From the NCBI GenBank assembly GCA_027886175.1, contig JAJNNQ010000019.1:17441501-17505500 (forward strand): a stretch of DNA of 64,000 nucleotides, given 5' to 3'. This document shows, one piece after another, positions 1-17,500 of the stretch. The notes below the pieces were generated by a model. It was not told the DNA's origin, ran no database searches, and was given only the letters and a program-made list of their open reading frames with translations. The DNA comes from Phylloscopus collybita (Eukaryota; Chordata; Aves; Passeriformes; Phylloscopidae). Position 1 is the first letter of the stretch. The number at the start of each line of letters is the position of its first letter. The position numbers and the translations under genes are program-made.

Positions 1-301
1 GCTTCATTCCCCCTGTAGTTTTTTGAGCATGGAAGAGAATACAGGAGATGTTTGTCAAGGGGTTGTTTTGCTATTTGTAATTTCTGTTTCCTGTTCTTGG
101 GGAGCTGAGCTTCCCAGAGCAGACCAAATAGCACAACTGACATCTACCATCTGCTGGGCAGAGCAGTCCCATTTCTTTCTAGAGCCACAGACACCTCCAC
201 CTCCACGTAAAACCACAGAAAAATGGTTTGACTCCTGTGTAAAACCACAGAACAATGACCACTGCTTCCCACTGTGGCACAGAGAACCCACCCAGCCTCA
301 C

Positions 302-5403
<5,102 letters not shown>

Positions 5404-5480
5404 GGCGAGTCCGCGCCCGCGCCGCGCACGCGCAGCTCCCGCGCCGCCGCCGCCGCGCATGCGCAGCTCCCGCGCCGCCG
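5404..5480 (-). promoter_or_regulatory. HARS1 proximal promoter with two NRF1-like sites
   Basis: CpG-dense sequence just upstream of the HARS1 start. It contains a perfect palindrome GCGCATGCGC (5455-5464) and a near copy GCGCACGCGC (5424-5433), each followed by AGCTCCCGCGCCGCCGCC, so the site appears as a 31-bp tandem duplication. The motif matches the NRF1 consensus, a common activator of housekeeping and mitochondrial genes. No TATA box is seen. Transcription start is not determined. Confidence 0.6.
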
Positions 5481-5539
5481 CCGCCGCCGGGAAGCAAAAG
5501 GCGGAGGGCGAGGTTTTGGGGTTGTTATCGGGGGTTTTG

Positions 5540-5545
5540 TTTAAT
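5540..5545 (-). terminator. Candidate HARS2 polyadenylation signal (ATTAAA)
   Basis: ATTAAA on the minus strand about 580 bp beyond the HARS2 stop codon and about 60 bp before the duplicated HARS1 promoter motifs. No canonical AATAAA was noticed between 5404 and 6126 on this strand. If used, HARS2 transcripts end roughly 100 bp upstream of the HARS1 start codon. Confidence 0.4.
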
Positions 5546-6126
5546 ATAGAAAAATACAGTTTTGTCCACGCGCGCGGCTGCTCCGGCCGCTCGTTGTGCC
5601 CCCTCGGTGATGGGACGCGTGCTTCCTCATCTCCAGGGCGGTCCAGCAGCTCCGCGCCCGCCGGCAGCGCCCGGCTGCGGGTTGGGACCGGCCCCCGCAG
5701 CCCCAATAGAGCGGGGGTGCCCTTCCAGTGCCCCCATGTCCTGAGCTGGCAGGTGCCCAACACATCACAGATTCCCCCTCCCGCATCTGGAGTTCCACCT
5801 GATCCTGCTCAAGCTGCACCACATCCATCTGTGCCACCACCACCACCCACAGTGATGGGAAGGGCTGTACAGGTACAGGGACTGCAGTATTAGGAACCCA
5901 CAAACTTGACCTTCAGAGAAGCCAAGCAGAAGGTTAACCTGGTGACTGCACCGTCCAGAGCTTTTCAAACCCTCTCGCTGCTCTGTTCTCACTGCCTTAG
6001 CCAAGGCAATGAGCCTTAGGTGAGTGGATGTTACCCAGACCGAGGTGGCAGGGAATGGCTGAGGGCGCTGCAGGAGGGTTCCAGCTGGGCAGCAGCTCAG
6101 CCAAACAGCTCCAGCCAGAGAAGCCC
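5546..6126 (-). other. HARS2 3' UTR / HARS2-HARS1 spacer
   Basis: Non-coding stretch between the HARS2 stop and the candidate poly(A) signal. Open frames here are short and lack codon or domain signal. It is probably the HARS2 3' untranslated region. Confidence 0.5.
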
Positions 6127-9100
6127 TCAGTGCTCCAGCCTTCTCCTGATTTCATCAATAAGCTTTTCTCTGGGGATATCAACCTACAAAGCAAACAGAG
6201 CAGCATTAGAGAAGAGCACTTCTAAGGACTAAGTGAGGATACCAGTGCAGTTTGTGACTGGTTGTCTGGGGTCACCCAATAGATCTGTGCTATGGCCTCC
6301 CAAAGGAACGCTGAGGGAAAACCCAGAGCTCTTCAGTGATCTCTAGAGTTTGGAAGCACTTTAAAACCTGGTGTAAAAGGGCATCCTCACCTCCTCTCTT
6401 GTTGCAACATCTCGCAGCTTGACGACTCCATCTGCCAGCTCCTGCTCTCCCACGATGGCAGCAAGGGGGATCCCTGTGTCCTCACAATACTGCAGCTGCT
6501 TCAGCAATTTAGGGTCTTTCTTGTACAGCATCTCTGCCTAGGAGGGAGTGGGAAGGGTGAATCACTAACCCAGCTTCACTCTGATGGATACTGCAGTAAA
6601 ACACCAATACCAGACCCATGGACCCAGACCAGATGCAGCAATCACTTTACTGCTCTGGGCTGTTCTTCTCTGCCTGCCCAGCTCTAAAGGCTGGACTTGA
6701 TCTTGGAGGTCGTCTTCAACCTGAACAGTTCTGTGATCTCAGGCAGGTCCAGATCTTGGAGAGACACAATTAATGGAGTTGGTCTTGTTGTGCTACAGCT
6801 CCCTTCAGGATCTCCCTCCCTGACCTGTGACTCTGCCAAGCCCAAATCATTCCTTTACCTTGATCCCTGCGTCCCACAGCTCGGAGATGAGCTTCAGTCT
6901 GGCAGCAAGCAGGTGTTTCTGTGGTGTAGCCACCAGCACCTGGGTCTCAGTTGTTCGAAGTTTCTCCCCAGAAGCCTGAAGGGACAGACACAGGCCATTC
7001 ATGGGACTGACTTGGTAGGAACCTGCAGCTCACACCACCTCACCTCATCTATCTCCAGACTTTAACTCAGTCAGGGACAACCTGGGCACCTTTAATGAGC
7101 CCCCCAGAGATTCTGCATTGTGTCACACTACTCAACTGTGTGTTGCTGTTCCTAGGGGACCCTGGCCAACCTCCTGGATGGGACCAGGACAGCTTTCCAA
7201 TGTCTTATTTGATACTTCAGGTACAAACACACTGCCTCAGCTTCACTTGCTAGAATTCACAGAATAATGAATCTCCACAGAGGCTTCCCTGGGGTTTATT
7301 ACAGTGAGTTCACAGCTCTTACCAAATTCATTGCTTCAGAATCCCCAGGATAGAAAACTTCAGAGGCGAGACACAAGAACAAAGTGACTGGGGCACAAAG
7401 CTCAGAGCCAGGCCCAGAGCTCAAGGCTGTCTGTAACATTTCCTGGACATCTCCTAGGGAGTGCTGCCCTCACCTGCATCCTGATGGGCTGCAGAAAAGG
7501 ACTCTGTCTTCTGTGCATTGATATTTAGGCATGGAAAAAGCCACGCTCTCCCCCAAAATTATTTTCCCCCGAGCACTGTGGAGCTGGAGACCTTTAATAA
7601 ACAATATTTTGCTTCCTAGATCCTTCCCCAAGGCACTGCCTGCATCACCTACCTCCAGTCTCTGCTCCAGGATGGAGAAGATGCGCTCGATCCCGATGCT
7701 GACCCCCACGCAGGGCACCTTCCGGCCCTTGGGATCAAACATCCCCACCAGCCCATCATAGCGGCCGCCTCCAGCCACGCTGCCCACGCTGAGCGCCTCC
7801 TCCCCGTGCTCCTTCTCCTGCTGCAGCAGCACAGCCTCAAAGATCACCCCCGTGTAATAGTCCAGGCCCCGCGCCAGGCTCAGGTCGAAGGAGATCTGCA
7901 GGGCACCAGGGCGGCCCCGTCACCGGCGGCTCGGGGGGCCCACCAGGGCAGCAGCCCCTCCTGCCCCCCACGCCTCCTCACCTTCCCTGTGATGCCAAAC
8001 AGGGTCAGGTACTCAAACAGCAGCTTCATGTCCCCCAGCCCTTCCTTGGCCAGCTTGTTCTGGGACAGCTTGGGGTCCTGGAGAAGCCGCTCGATCAGCT
8101 CCAGCCCACCTGTGGGGACCAGCCGTGCCTCAGCTGTGCCAGGGCAGCAGCGCCCGGCACGGTGGCCCCGGCCAGCCGGGTGTGTGCCCTGCACCTCCCG
8201 TGCCCAGCCCAGAGCCAGGCCGAGGGCACGGCCCCGTGGTGCTCACCGTGGAGCTGCACGTACTCCCCGATGCGATCCGCAGCCTCGGGAGAGAGCCCCT
8301 TCTCTCCCACCATCTCGCTCCTCACTTCTTCCCATGGCACCTGGCAGGGGAGAGAAGGGGCATTAATTGCTGCAGGACCTTCTCCATCAGCCCACACGTG
8401 CACAAGTTGTGTGGGAACAACACTCAGCAATCTCATTAATCAGGCCTCTCTGTCTCACGGGAATTTTTAACAAATAACCAGGCTTTATCTTTAACCAGGT
8501 CCAAGAACTCCTCAAATCCTTTACAGACCCCATCTTAGCTGCTGTGAAACTCTTCACTGCAAGAACAGCCAAGAACACTGCCCAGCCTAAGACATCCATA
8601 CCAAGAGCACAAGTGTTTCCCCATGAACCCAGTGCTGACCTTGTCCAGCTTGTCCACGGTGGAGCAGGCAGGGATGAACTTGCTCTCTGGAACACCACAG
8701 ACGTCAAACACACCATTCAAAATCCGACGGTGGTTGACCTGGGGGAGGGAGCAGCACACTTACCTTCAGGGCACCCCCTGATGTCATTCCTTTTTTCCTA
8801 GTGTCAGGGAAGCTGCAGCTATTGGCATTTCCTCATGCCTTTTCCCCAGCACCCAAATTCCATGGGAAGAGAAGGCGTAGAGGTATGAAAACCATCCTGT
8901 GGCTATGGATCTAGTCAGCTGCTGGAATTCTGCAGAAGACTGTGGTTAGTCCTGGAGAGAACTCTGCTAACTGCAGCCTCAGAAGAACCACTGGTATTCC
9001 CAGCTCAAGGCATATCCAAGCTGAAGTCCCAGCCTTTGCATATGAGGAGGCAGAGAGGTGGGATGGACTTCTGGGTCAGGCATGACAGCAGGCAGAGGTG

Positions 9101-11448
9101 TAAAACCACAGAAAAATGGTTTGACTCCTGTGTAAAACCACAGAACAATGACCACTGCTTCCCACTGTGGCACAGAGAACCCACCCAGCCTCACCTTGAT
9201 GACAAAGTCCCCGAGCTGCAGGTCACTCAGGATCTCGTGCACAATCTTCAGGCACTCGGCGTCAGGAATCATCGGGTCAAACTGCCCGGCGATGTCAAAG
9301 TCCTGGGGGCAGAAGAAGTGATGGGAGCTCCTGGCAGAGCCAAGGGGCCTTAGCCAGGCACACCCTGCTGCTCTCACTCCAGCCAGGAAAACCCTCCCGG
9401 CCTTGTGGCCACCACAACACTCACGCACTGGTAGAACTCGCGGTAGCGGCCCCTGGTCATGGCCGGGCTGTCCCTCCTGTACACCTTGGCCACGTGGTAG
9501 CGTTTCATGTTGGTGATCTTGTTCATGGCCAGGTAGCGAGCAAAGGGCACCTGGGCCCCAGGAGTTAAGGATGGGAACATGGAGATCTCCAGGTCAAAGC
9601 CTCCCATCGCCCCTTCCCTCTGCCAACCACTTCCCAATTTTTTTCTCACAATCATGGTGAGATTCTTGAGGTGTCCTGTGCAGGGTCACAGGCTGGACTT
9701 CAATGATTCTTGTGAATCCCCTCCAATTTGTGATATTCTATAACACTGTGACCTCTGGGGAGAACATCCCTCAGGCTGAGGATGAGTACAATGAACCACC
9801 TGAGCTCCTTCAACACTGGCACAGCTCCATTTCCTCCTCCAGACCCACAGACAGTGTGACAACATCACATACACAAGGACCCTCTCTCATCATCCCAGCC
9901 TCTCACAGTGTGATCAGTGGGAATTCAATGCGTGGCACAGCTATGTGGACATTGAAGGAAAGAGATTTTGTTGAGATGTGGAGGATGAGAAGGCTTGGGG
10001 TGGACACCAGCAGCAAACACCTTTCCAGGTGGCACTAGCAGAGGTGGGGACTGTAACTGCGAAGAGATAAAACCAGCACAGTGAAGCATACTGGTGCATG
10101 TCCACAGCAGGAAGGGATTTTGCTGTGGGCCCTGGCCTGGCTGGGGGATGGTGTGGAGTCATGACAATGACAGCCACACCAGCTGGGATGGTCAAAGGGG
10201 GCTGCTGTCACTGCAGTGGGACCTGTAGGCATGTTGCCACGCTTCGTGCCTACCATGTTTTGGTTTTGAGAAATTCTGTTCCCAAGCACTCTCCTGGTAC
10301 ACAAAGTCACATATTGTAAACTACCTTGTTTTGCACATACTTTGCCAGAGGAGAGATTTCGCATAGTAGTCTCTGGAACTGACCAATGGTTGCCAAAGGT
10401 CCCACCTCTGAGGTGGGCACATCTGTAAAAGCATAAAAGAAGTCCGAGGAATAAACCGGTGGCTTCTCCTTTGATGAAAAGTCCACTGCAGCCTTCTGTC
10501 CACTCCCTGCCTTCATTTATTGTGTCCAACAGCGACAAGGCAGGCCAGGGTAAGAGCAATCCCTCGAGGCAGAGGCGGCCACCACCTTGGTCTGCCACCA
10601 TCCCCCCGGGGTGCCACCATCCCCTCGGGAGCACAGGATACGGTGAGGTCATAGCGCAGGGCCAGCAGCTCCCCTCCCTGGTCCTGCAGCTCGTAGATGA
10701 GCTTCGTGCCCTCCCCGTACTTCCCGAGCAGCGTCTCCTGGGGAGGGACAAGGGGGCTGGTGACCGGGGTGGCTCTGGGCTGCCCGAGATGGGGCACAGA
10801 GCTCGGTCCCCACGAACCGGGCATTACACACATCCCCTCTCCAGCCCCCTCGGACCCGAGTCCACCTCCCCAAAACGAGAACCAAGAGCGAATGAATGTC
10901 CAGCTGCCCCACACAGAGGGAGCTCCCAAACCCGTCCCGAAGCCCCGGGGGAAACGGGCGCTCCCCAGCCCCACGGGAGGGAGCCGAGGGGGGGCCCAGG
11001 GCCCCTGGGGCGGGTGCCCTCCCCACAGCAAGGGGGCAGAGAGCTCCGGCCGTGCCTCACCCGCAGCTCCAGCACGGGGGTGTCGATGGCGGCCGCCCCG
11101 TGCCGCTTGAAGCAGGACACCACGGAGCTCAGCAGCCGCTCCCGGAGCGCCGCCTGCGCCGGTGCGTGATCGCGGGTGCCCTGCCCGGGACAGAGAGCGG
11201 CCATCAGCGGTAAGGGCGCGGGGGAACACTCGGTACCCACCGGCGGCGCCGCCCGCGCTCCCCGCCTTTACCTTGGGCGTCTTTAGCATCGGTACCCGGT
11301 CACCGCCCGCCGCCGCCCGCACCTGCCGGGACAGGGACCCGCGGTCACTGACCGGCGGCCAAGACCGGGCGAAGCTGCCGCGGTTCCCAGCGAGGCAGAG
11401 CGGCCCCGCCGGTCGGCACCGGGCGGCGAAGGGCGCGAGGCGCAGCAT
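6127..11448 (-). CDS. HARS2: HARS2, mitochondrial-type histidyl-tRNA synthetase (complete)
   Basis: Charges mitochondrial tRNA-His. Twelve coding exons, right to left: 11272-11448, 11061-11180, 10642-10737, 9425-9550, 9195-9302, 8640-8738, 8247-8340, 7982-8109, 7653-7895, 6859-6975, 6391-6537, 6127-6183. All have GT/AG ends and join in frame to 503 aa; human HARS2 is 506 aa. The first ~45 residues are rich in Arg, Ala and Ser with almost no acidic residues, as in a mitochondrial presequence, and there is no WHEP domain. Motif 1 lies in exon 2, motif 2 in exons 4-5 (~132-185), His-A RGLDYYTG at ~325, His-B GGRYDGL at ~359, motif 3 SIGIER at ~382-387, then the C-terminal anticodon-binding domain ending RRRLEH. 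ATG at 11448 was chosen because an in-frame upstream GTG is not a likely start. Motif 2 ([20 protein letters not shown]) is nearer to HARS1 than to mammalian HARS2. The gene diverges from ZMAT2. Confidence 0.93.
6687..6742 (+). mobile_element. Short CR1 LINE 3' end (HARS2 intron 10)
   Basis: A ~55-bp remnant with the terminal CR1 signature: GGCTGGACTTGATCTTGGAG, then a diverged TTCAACCTGAACAGTTCTGT tail. Confidence 0.65.
9665..9745 (+). mobile_element. Short CR1 LINE 3' end (HARS2 intron 3)
   Basis: Diverged remnant with GTCCTGTGCAGGGTCACAGG, GGCTGGACTTCAATGATTCT and a CCTCCAATTTGTGATATTCT tail, matching the CR1 terminal pattern. Confidence 0.6.
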
Positions 11449-11567
11449 GGCCGGCACCGGGACACCGGGAGCGCGAGCACGTGACGGCGGCGAGGCACGT
11501 GACTGCGCGGGCGGCCGCGCTTTCCGGCGCCGCGCGACAGTTCCCGGTGCTGTGCCCTCAGCTCGCC
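11449..11567. promoter_or_regulatory. Bidirectional HARS2/ZMAT2 CpG promoter
   Basis: Only 119 bp separate the two divergent start codons. The stretch is CpG-rich and TATA-less. It has two exact CACGTGAC E-box/CRE-like motifs 18 bp apart (11478-11485 and 11496-11503) and an ETS-type TTTCCGG (11521-11527). The CpG-dense sequence runs into both first exons. Shared control of the two genes is an inference from the spacing. Confidence 0.75.
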
Positions 11568-14500
11568 ATGGCGTCGGGCAGCGGGGTAGGTGCTGCCGCC
11601 GGGGCCGCCCTCGGGGCCAGGGCTGCCCTGGGAGTGCGGGCTGCCAGCCGCTGGGCCGCCCCCGTTGCTCCTGCCGGGCTTTGCAGGGCCGGGGGCAGGG
11701 CCCCGCCGCGTTGCGCTGGGGGCCGCCGCCAGGCCGCGGGATGAGGGATGTGGCGGGACCGGGGGTGCGGGTGTGTGTGGGGTGGGAGGGGGCTCATCCC
11801 TGCTGTTTACGCCTCTTTGTGTAGGCTCAGGGAGGTTGGGGTTCCCCTGAGACGCCCCGATACCTTCAGGGCTGGAAGTGGGGTGGCTCAACCGCGATCC
11901 CGCCCCAGCAGCGAAGTCGTGGAGCCGCCGCCGTCCCTGGAGGTGTTTAAGACACGATAGAAAGTGGCACTCAACGCCCTGGTCCGGCTCACGAGGTGGT
12001 GTTGGGTTATAGGTCGGACTCGATGGTCTCAGAGGACTTTTCCAGTCGCAGTGGTTCTGTGATCCTCCCGTCCTAGGCCGGACCTCCGCCTGGCCCAGCC
12101 AGAGAGCGTGAGGAGACCGAGCTGCCTCAGCCCCCGGGGTGGAGGTGCCCACCCATCCCCAGCCCCCTGGGAGGGACCCTCACCCATCCCCAGCCCCCTG
12201 GGAGGGACCCTCACCCATCCCCAGCCCCCTGGGAGGGACCCCCACCCATCTCCAGGGGCTGGGCCATGGCTCATGCAGGTGGCTCCTTCCCTTCCCTCCC
12301 CAGATTGCCTTCTTCCTGTCCCGGTGGAGAAACATCTCTGTAACTCCCTGACAGGAGGGTGCAGCCAGGTGTGGGTTGGGCTCTGCTCCCAGACAGTGAC
12401 AGGATGAGAGGAAACAGCCTCCAGAGCTGCAGCAGGGGAGGTTTGGGTTGGAAATCAGGAGGATTTTTTTTTTCTCCAGAAAGGGCTGTCCAGCATTGGA
12501 AGGGGCTGTCCAGGGATGTGGTGGAGTCACCATCCCTGGAGGTGTTCAGGGACTGCCTGGATGTGTCACTCAGCGCTCTGGACTGGGTGACAAGGTGGGG
12601 ATCTGTCACAGCTTGGATCTGATGATTTTGGAGGTTTCTTTCCACCTAAATGATTCTGTGAGTGTTAAAATGGGATGGGTAAGGTAGATGCTGCAGGTGT
12701 AGCCTGGCTGGAGAGCCAGGCTGTTTGAACACCTCCAGTGACATCCCAAAGCAGCACAGGGGCTGTGCTTTTGAGGGTTTTTGGCCCATCCTTGAAGCCA
12801 TTTACTGAGAAGTGAGGAGCTGGCACAGCCCAGAGAAACTGTGCCCCCCCACCCCTCCATCCCTGGAAATGTTCAAGGTCAGGTTGAATGGGGCTTGGAA
12901 TAACCTGGGATGGTGGAAGGTGTCCCTACGTTGGCAGGGGGGTGGGACTGGCTGATCTTCAAGGTTCCTTCCAATCCAAACCATTCCAGGATTGATTCCA
13001 TGAAGTGGAGGAGGTCAGGAGCAGGATGTCTGCCTGTGAGGGAGGTGGGGCCTGTGGCTTATTGTCAGCTGCCAGCTGAGAATTCCTGTAGGATTGAGCC
13101 TGGCTTGAGACTCCTGTGTTAACAGGCTTTGGTGCTGATACTGGGCACATCACTGGTGTCCATCTCCAGAGGGAACAGGAGGCTGTGAGGCACTTCTGTT
13201 TATTAATTTGGGGAGTATTCTCTGTCACCCAAAATAGCTCTGAGAGAAAGATTTTGGGGGCTTGCAGCCCCCTTTGCCTCCACCAGATCAATTCAGAAAC
13301 ATCCCTTCAAATATTGTCCAACCGAGATCTTGTCACGCAGTTTAGTTTAATTCCTTTCCCCACGCCTGGATGAGGCAGATTGCTAAAAGAGCTGCAAAAG
13401 ACTCTTTTCCTTTTATTGCAACAGGAGAGAGAAGCAGCTAATAAACCTCCCCCTCTGCAGGCTCCCACCAGCTACGATTTGTGATAATGCCTGGCATGCA
13501 GGAGAGTCTGGAAAATACCCCCAAACGTTAATTTACACTCAGTGATATTTTCTTTTCTTTGCTCAGGGTGGTTAATAAAACCTGTTACGACATCCTTAAA
13601 GTGCTTAAGAAGCTCTGGGAATAAATGAGAATTTTTCTACGCCTCCCCAAGGCATTTTCATCCCTATCAGTAGTTGTTCGTTCCATTTGAAGGATTGCCA
13701 GAGGAGAGAACTTTAAATGGCTGTGCTGCTGCTGTAGCTCCAAATGGGATTTGTGTCCTTTGGATTGTGATTGGATTCTTGATTTGGCTGAACGGAGAAG
13801 GAGGGGGGGGTTGGGGGGGGGGGGGTCCTTCTCTCCCGGAGGTGTTTTTAAATACATCTTGTCCTTTCTTTAATGTGAAACTGAGAAGCTCTCCCTGCCG
13901 TGCTGAGGGAAATGCAGCTCTATCCAAAGTGGGGGGGGTGTTATCTGCTCAGGAAATTTGGGAAGTGGCTGAGTGAAACCGTGGCTGATCCCAGGTATAG
14001 GGGCTTGAGCTGCAGGTGGGGCAGAGCTTGAGCTGGGCTGGTCAGAGTGGATGTGAGCGGAATAGGAATTCTTGTCCCATCACTTCTGCCCTCAGCACTG
14101 GGGACTGAGTGAAATCCACCCAAACGAGTAGTCTTTGTATTCTTCAATGCCAGCTTCACCTGAATTCAGCCTGTCTTCATGCACGTGCTGTGTCCAGCTC
14201 CAGTGCCCCAGCATAGGAGAGACATGGATTTGTTGGAGTGAGCCCAAAGGAGGCCATGGATATGCTCCAAGGGCTGCTGCCCCTCTGCTGTGGAGACAGA
14301 GAGCTGGGGGTGTTCAGCCTGGGGAAGACTGAACACCAATCTCTGTCCAGGGAGACCTTGGAGAACCTTCCAGTGCCTGAAGGGGCTCCAAGGAGAGCTG
14401 GAGAAGGGCTTTGAACGAAGGCATGGAGTGACAGGACAAGGGGGAATGGCTTCCCACTGCCAGATGGCAGGGTTAGGAGGGATATTGGGAAGAAATTCTT

Positions 14501-17500
14501 CCCTCTGCGGGTGGTGAGGCCCTGGCACAGGTTGCCCAGAGAAGCTGTAGCTGCCCCATCCCTGGAAGAGCTCAAGGCCAGGTTGGATGGGGCTTGGAGC
14601 AACCTGGGATAGTGGAAGGTGTCCCTACCCGTGGTAGGGGATGTGGAAGAAGATAATCTTTAGGGTCACTTTAACCTAAACCATTCCAGGATTCTGTTGA
14701 AGTATCCTGTCACTGCCAGATGGTTCTGTGGAGCTCCCAAAGGGGCAGCAGGCCTTGGAGGTGTTTCTGCCCTTCCCTATGTGAAGCTGCAGGAGCAGGA
14801 CAGCAAAACCTGCAGATTTTGCAGAGCTGCTTCCCTGATACCTCCAAGCCTGGCCTCGACAGAGAGGGTTTCAGAGCTTGTTGTGGTTTGTACACGTGCT
14901 CACTTGGAAATCCCACACTGGTGCCTGTGATTTCATGGCAAGCTGGGCTCTCTGACGCCTGCAACACGTAGACACTGCTGAGAGCAGGCAGGCACGGCCT
15001 TCCCTGCTCCTGCAGTGTAATCAAACTCTCTGTAGCTCGGGCTGTGTTTTACAGCTTCCTTGTGGCAGCTTGGATTCTCTCGACTTCTGGAAGAAGGAGG
15101 TGTAATCCTACTGCTGTGTTTGTCAGGGGACGCTTCCCAGGTCTGAGATCCCATCAGTTTCGATCCCATTTGGGTCTGATTTTCAAGGCAAAAGCCTGGA
15201 TTATCATCTCAGGAGCTGTTAAGATCAACTCATTTCTTCTTTTAGTGCTCTGAAATTATTCTTGCAGTAGCTAGAGGCGTGCTGAGAGTGATTATCTCAA
15301 ACCACATCCATAATTCCTGGACGAAAAACAGAAGACAGGGGGATATAATATAATTCTCCTAATTTACTGCACTGGCCTCACAGGCCAAGTGATTCCACCT
15401 CTTTACCCCCTCAGAGGTGATCAGACTGTATAACAAATGTTCATGAGCTTTGTTTCCCTCCCAGACCAAGAACCTGGACTTCCGCCGGAAGTGGGACAAG
15501 GATGAGTATGAGAAACTTGCAGAGAAGCGGCTCACAGAGGAGAGAGAAAAGAAAGATGGTGAGTCGTGTGCTGGATTGGCAGCAAGGCTCCCAAAACCCT
15601 TGGAATTTGGGAGGGGGAGAGTAGTGAGAAGTCAAATCCCAAAGGGAAAGGGCTGGCTTGCTCCTACCCTTTCTCCTTTGTTTGCCACTGAGTATTTTTT
15701 TTTTTTTTGACAAAAGAAATTACTGAGAACCTGTCCAGGGGCTGACTCTTCTTTGGGGAAGGAGGGGAGCAGTCAGTTGCTGGAAACAAGATCTCAGAAT
15801 ATGACTCAAGTCAGAGCTGGAGATACTTCAGAGATGTTCTAATAGGAATAATAGGAACAGGAATAATAGGTTCTAATAGGAACCAGCAAACAGTGAGGAG
15901 GAAAGGATATACTTTACTGATTTAAAAACAAAGGTGCATTTTCTGCATGGTTCAGGTAGCCCCAGATACCCTCTGCACCAAGGGGAACATGAAATCCAGC
16001 ATGTCAGGCTTGACCTTTTGTTTATGTTTTAGGCAAACCAGCTCAGCCCGTCAAAAGGGAACTTCTGCGTCACCGGGACTACAAAGTGGACCTGGAATCC
16101 AAGCTGGGGAAAACCATTGTCATCACCAAAACTACCCCTCAGTCAGAGATGGGAGGGTAGGTTGTGGTCTTATTGAGGTCTCAGAGTCGTGCTGGTTAGA
16201 CTGGGGGGCTGTGACACAGCTGGGACCCTTCACAGGGCACCAGTAGCTGCTGTGCTTCTGTGTTTGGAGCCTGGGATGGTGGAGCTGCATTTTTCTACAC
16301 CTAAACTGTGTCTCCTGGGGTAACATAGAGAAGACACCCAGCAGGTTGAGCCCCTTTGGACGTTATTCCTTGGTATTGGTATTGTTCACCTGTAGGCAGA
16401 TCCCTGCATCTCTGCTGCCTGCTTGGGTGTCTTTAACCAGGTCTGCTTGCCCTGAGACCAGCACTGCTGCTGATTTGAGCATCTGTGCACTGGGAGTGGG
16501 AGAAACATCCAGATAGCTGTTCCTAGGAATGCTGTTTGGCCACTGTGTGTGTGAATCATGTTCCACCAAAGTCTGGAAGGTTTCTGAGCTCACCCTGTAA
16601 GCCATCAAAAGCCTTACAAGAACGTGTTGAGTTTGTGTCACCTCAGGAGTGAACCTGTTAGTGTCTCCCTGGGCAGTAGTGCCAGGGAGAGGTGCAGCCC
16701 TGACCAGCATCAAGAGGTGGCAGTTCAGCCCCTGGCTGGACTTCTGCAGCAGCTCCTAAGATAGGCAGAAAACACAGCTGTGCTCATCAGGGAGTTGCAC
16801 TGTGAGGTGATAGGGATGGTAGCGCTTACCTTGCAGCCAGGTGAGAGGCTGTGGAATGCAAACCTGGGCTGCTGGCCAGCCCTGCCTTGGGGAAGGGCAG
16901 GCTGTGTCACAAAGTCCATCCCACCTGGCAGGGTGTGACTGGAAGGGGAAGATGCTGTGGCTGATATCTTGCAGAGCAGCTCAGAATTTGGTTTCTATTG
17001 TGGCAGTGGGGTGTCAGTGTAAGGGTCAGTACCTCCATGGCAGCCCTATCCATTGGGTGTGCCCTGGCTCTTCACTGGGGCTCTCTTGTGCTGGAGGAGT
17101 GTCCTGTATCCCCAGTGACATGCAGATTGTCTCCAATAGCTCTTCTGTGGGTTGAGCTTTGTGTCATGCTTTGGGCTTCATTTGTTCTGTCTCTCCTGGC
17201 AGGTATTACTGTAACGTGTGTGACTGTGTGGTGAAAGATTCCATCAACTTCTTGGATCACATCAATGGCAAAAAACGTAAGGACCATTTCTTTGCCTCAT
17301 TGGAGGGTTGGTTGAGTTGGAGGGACTGTTCCTTTTGTGCATCACCCATGTCTGAGGGCTGAACATTTATCCAAGGATATCAGGGAGCTTAGCAGATCAG
17401 GATGTAGAAGCTCATCATGAGAGCTGTGGAGGTGCTGTCCTATCTCCTGACACCTTCCAGAGTGCTGGAGCACTTTCATGGAATAAGCCCAGCAGAAGCA

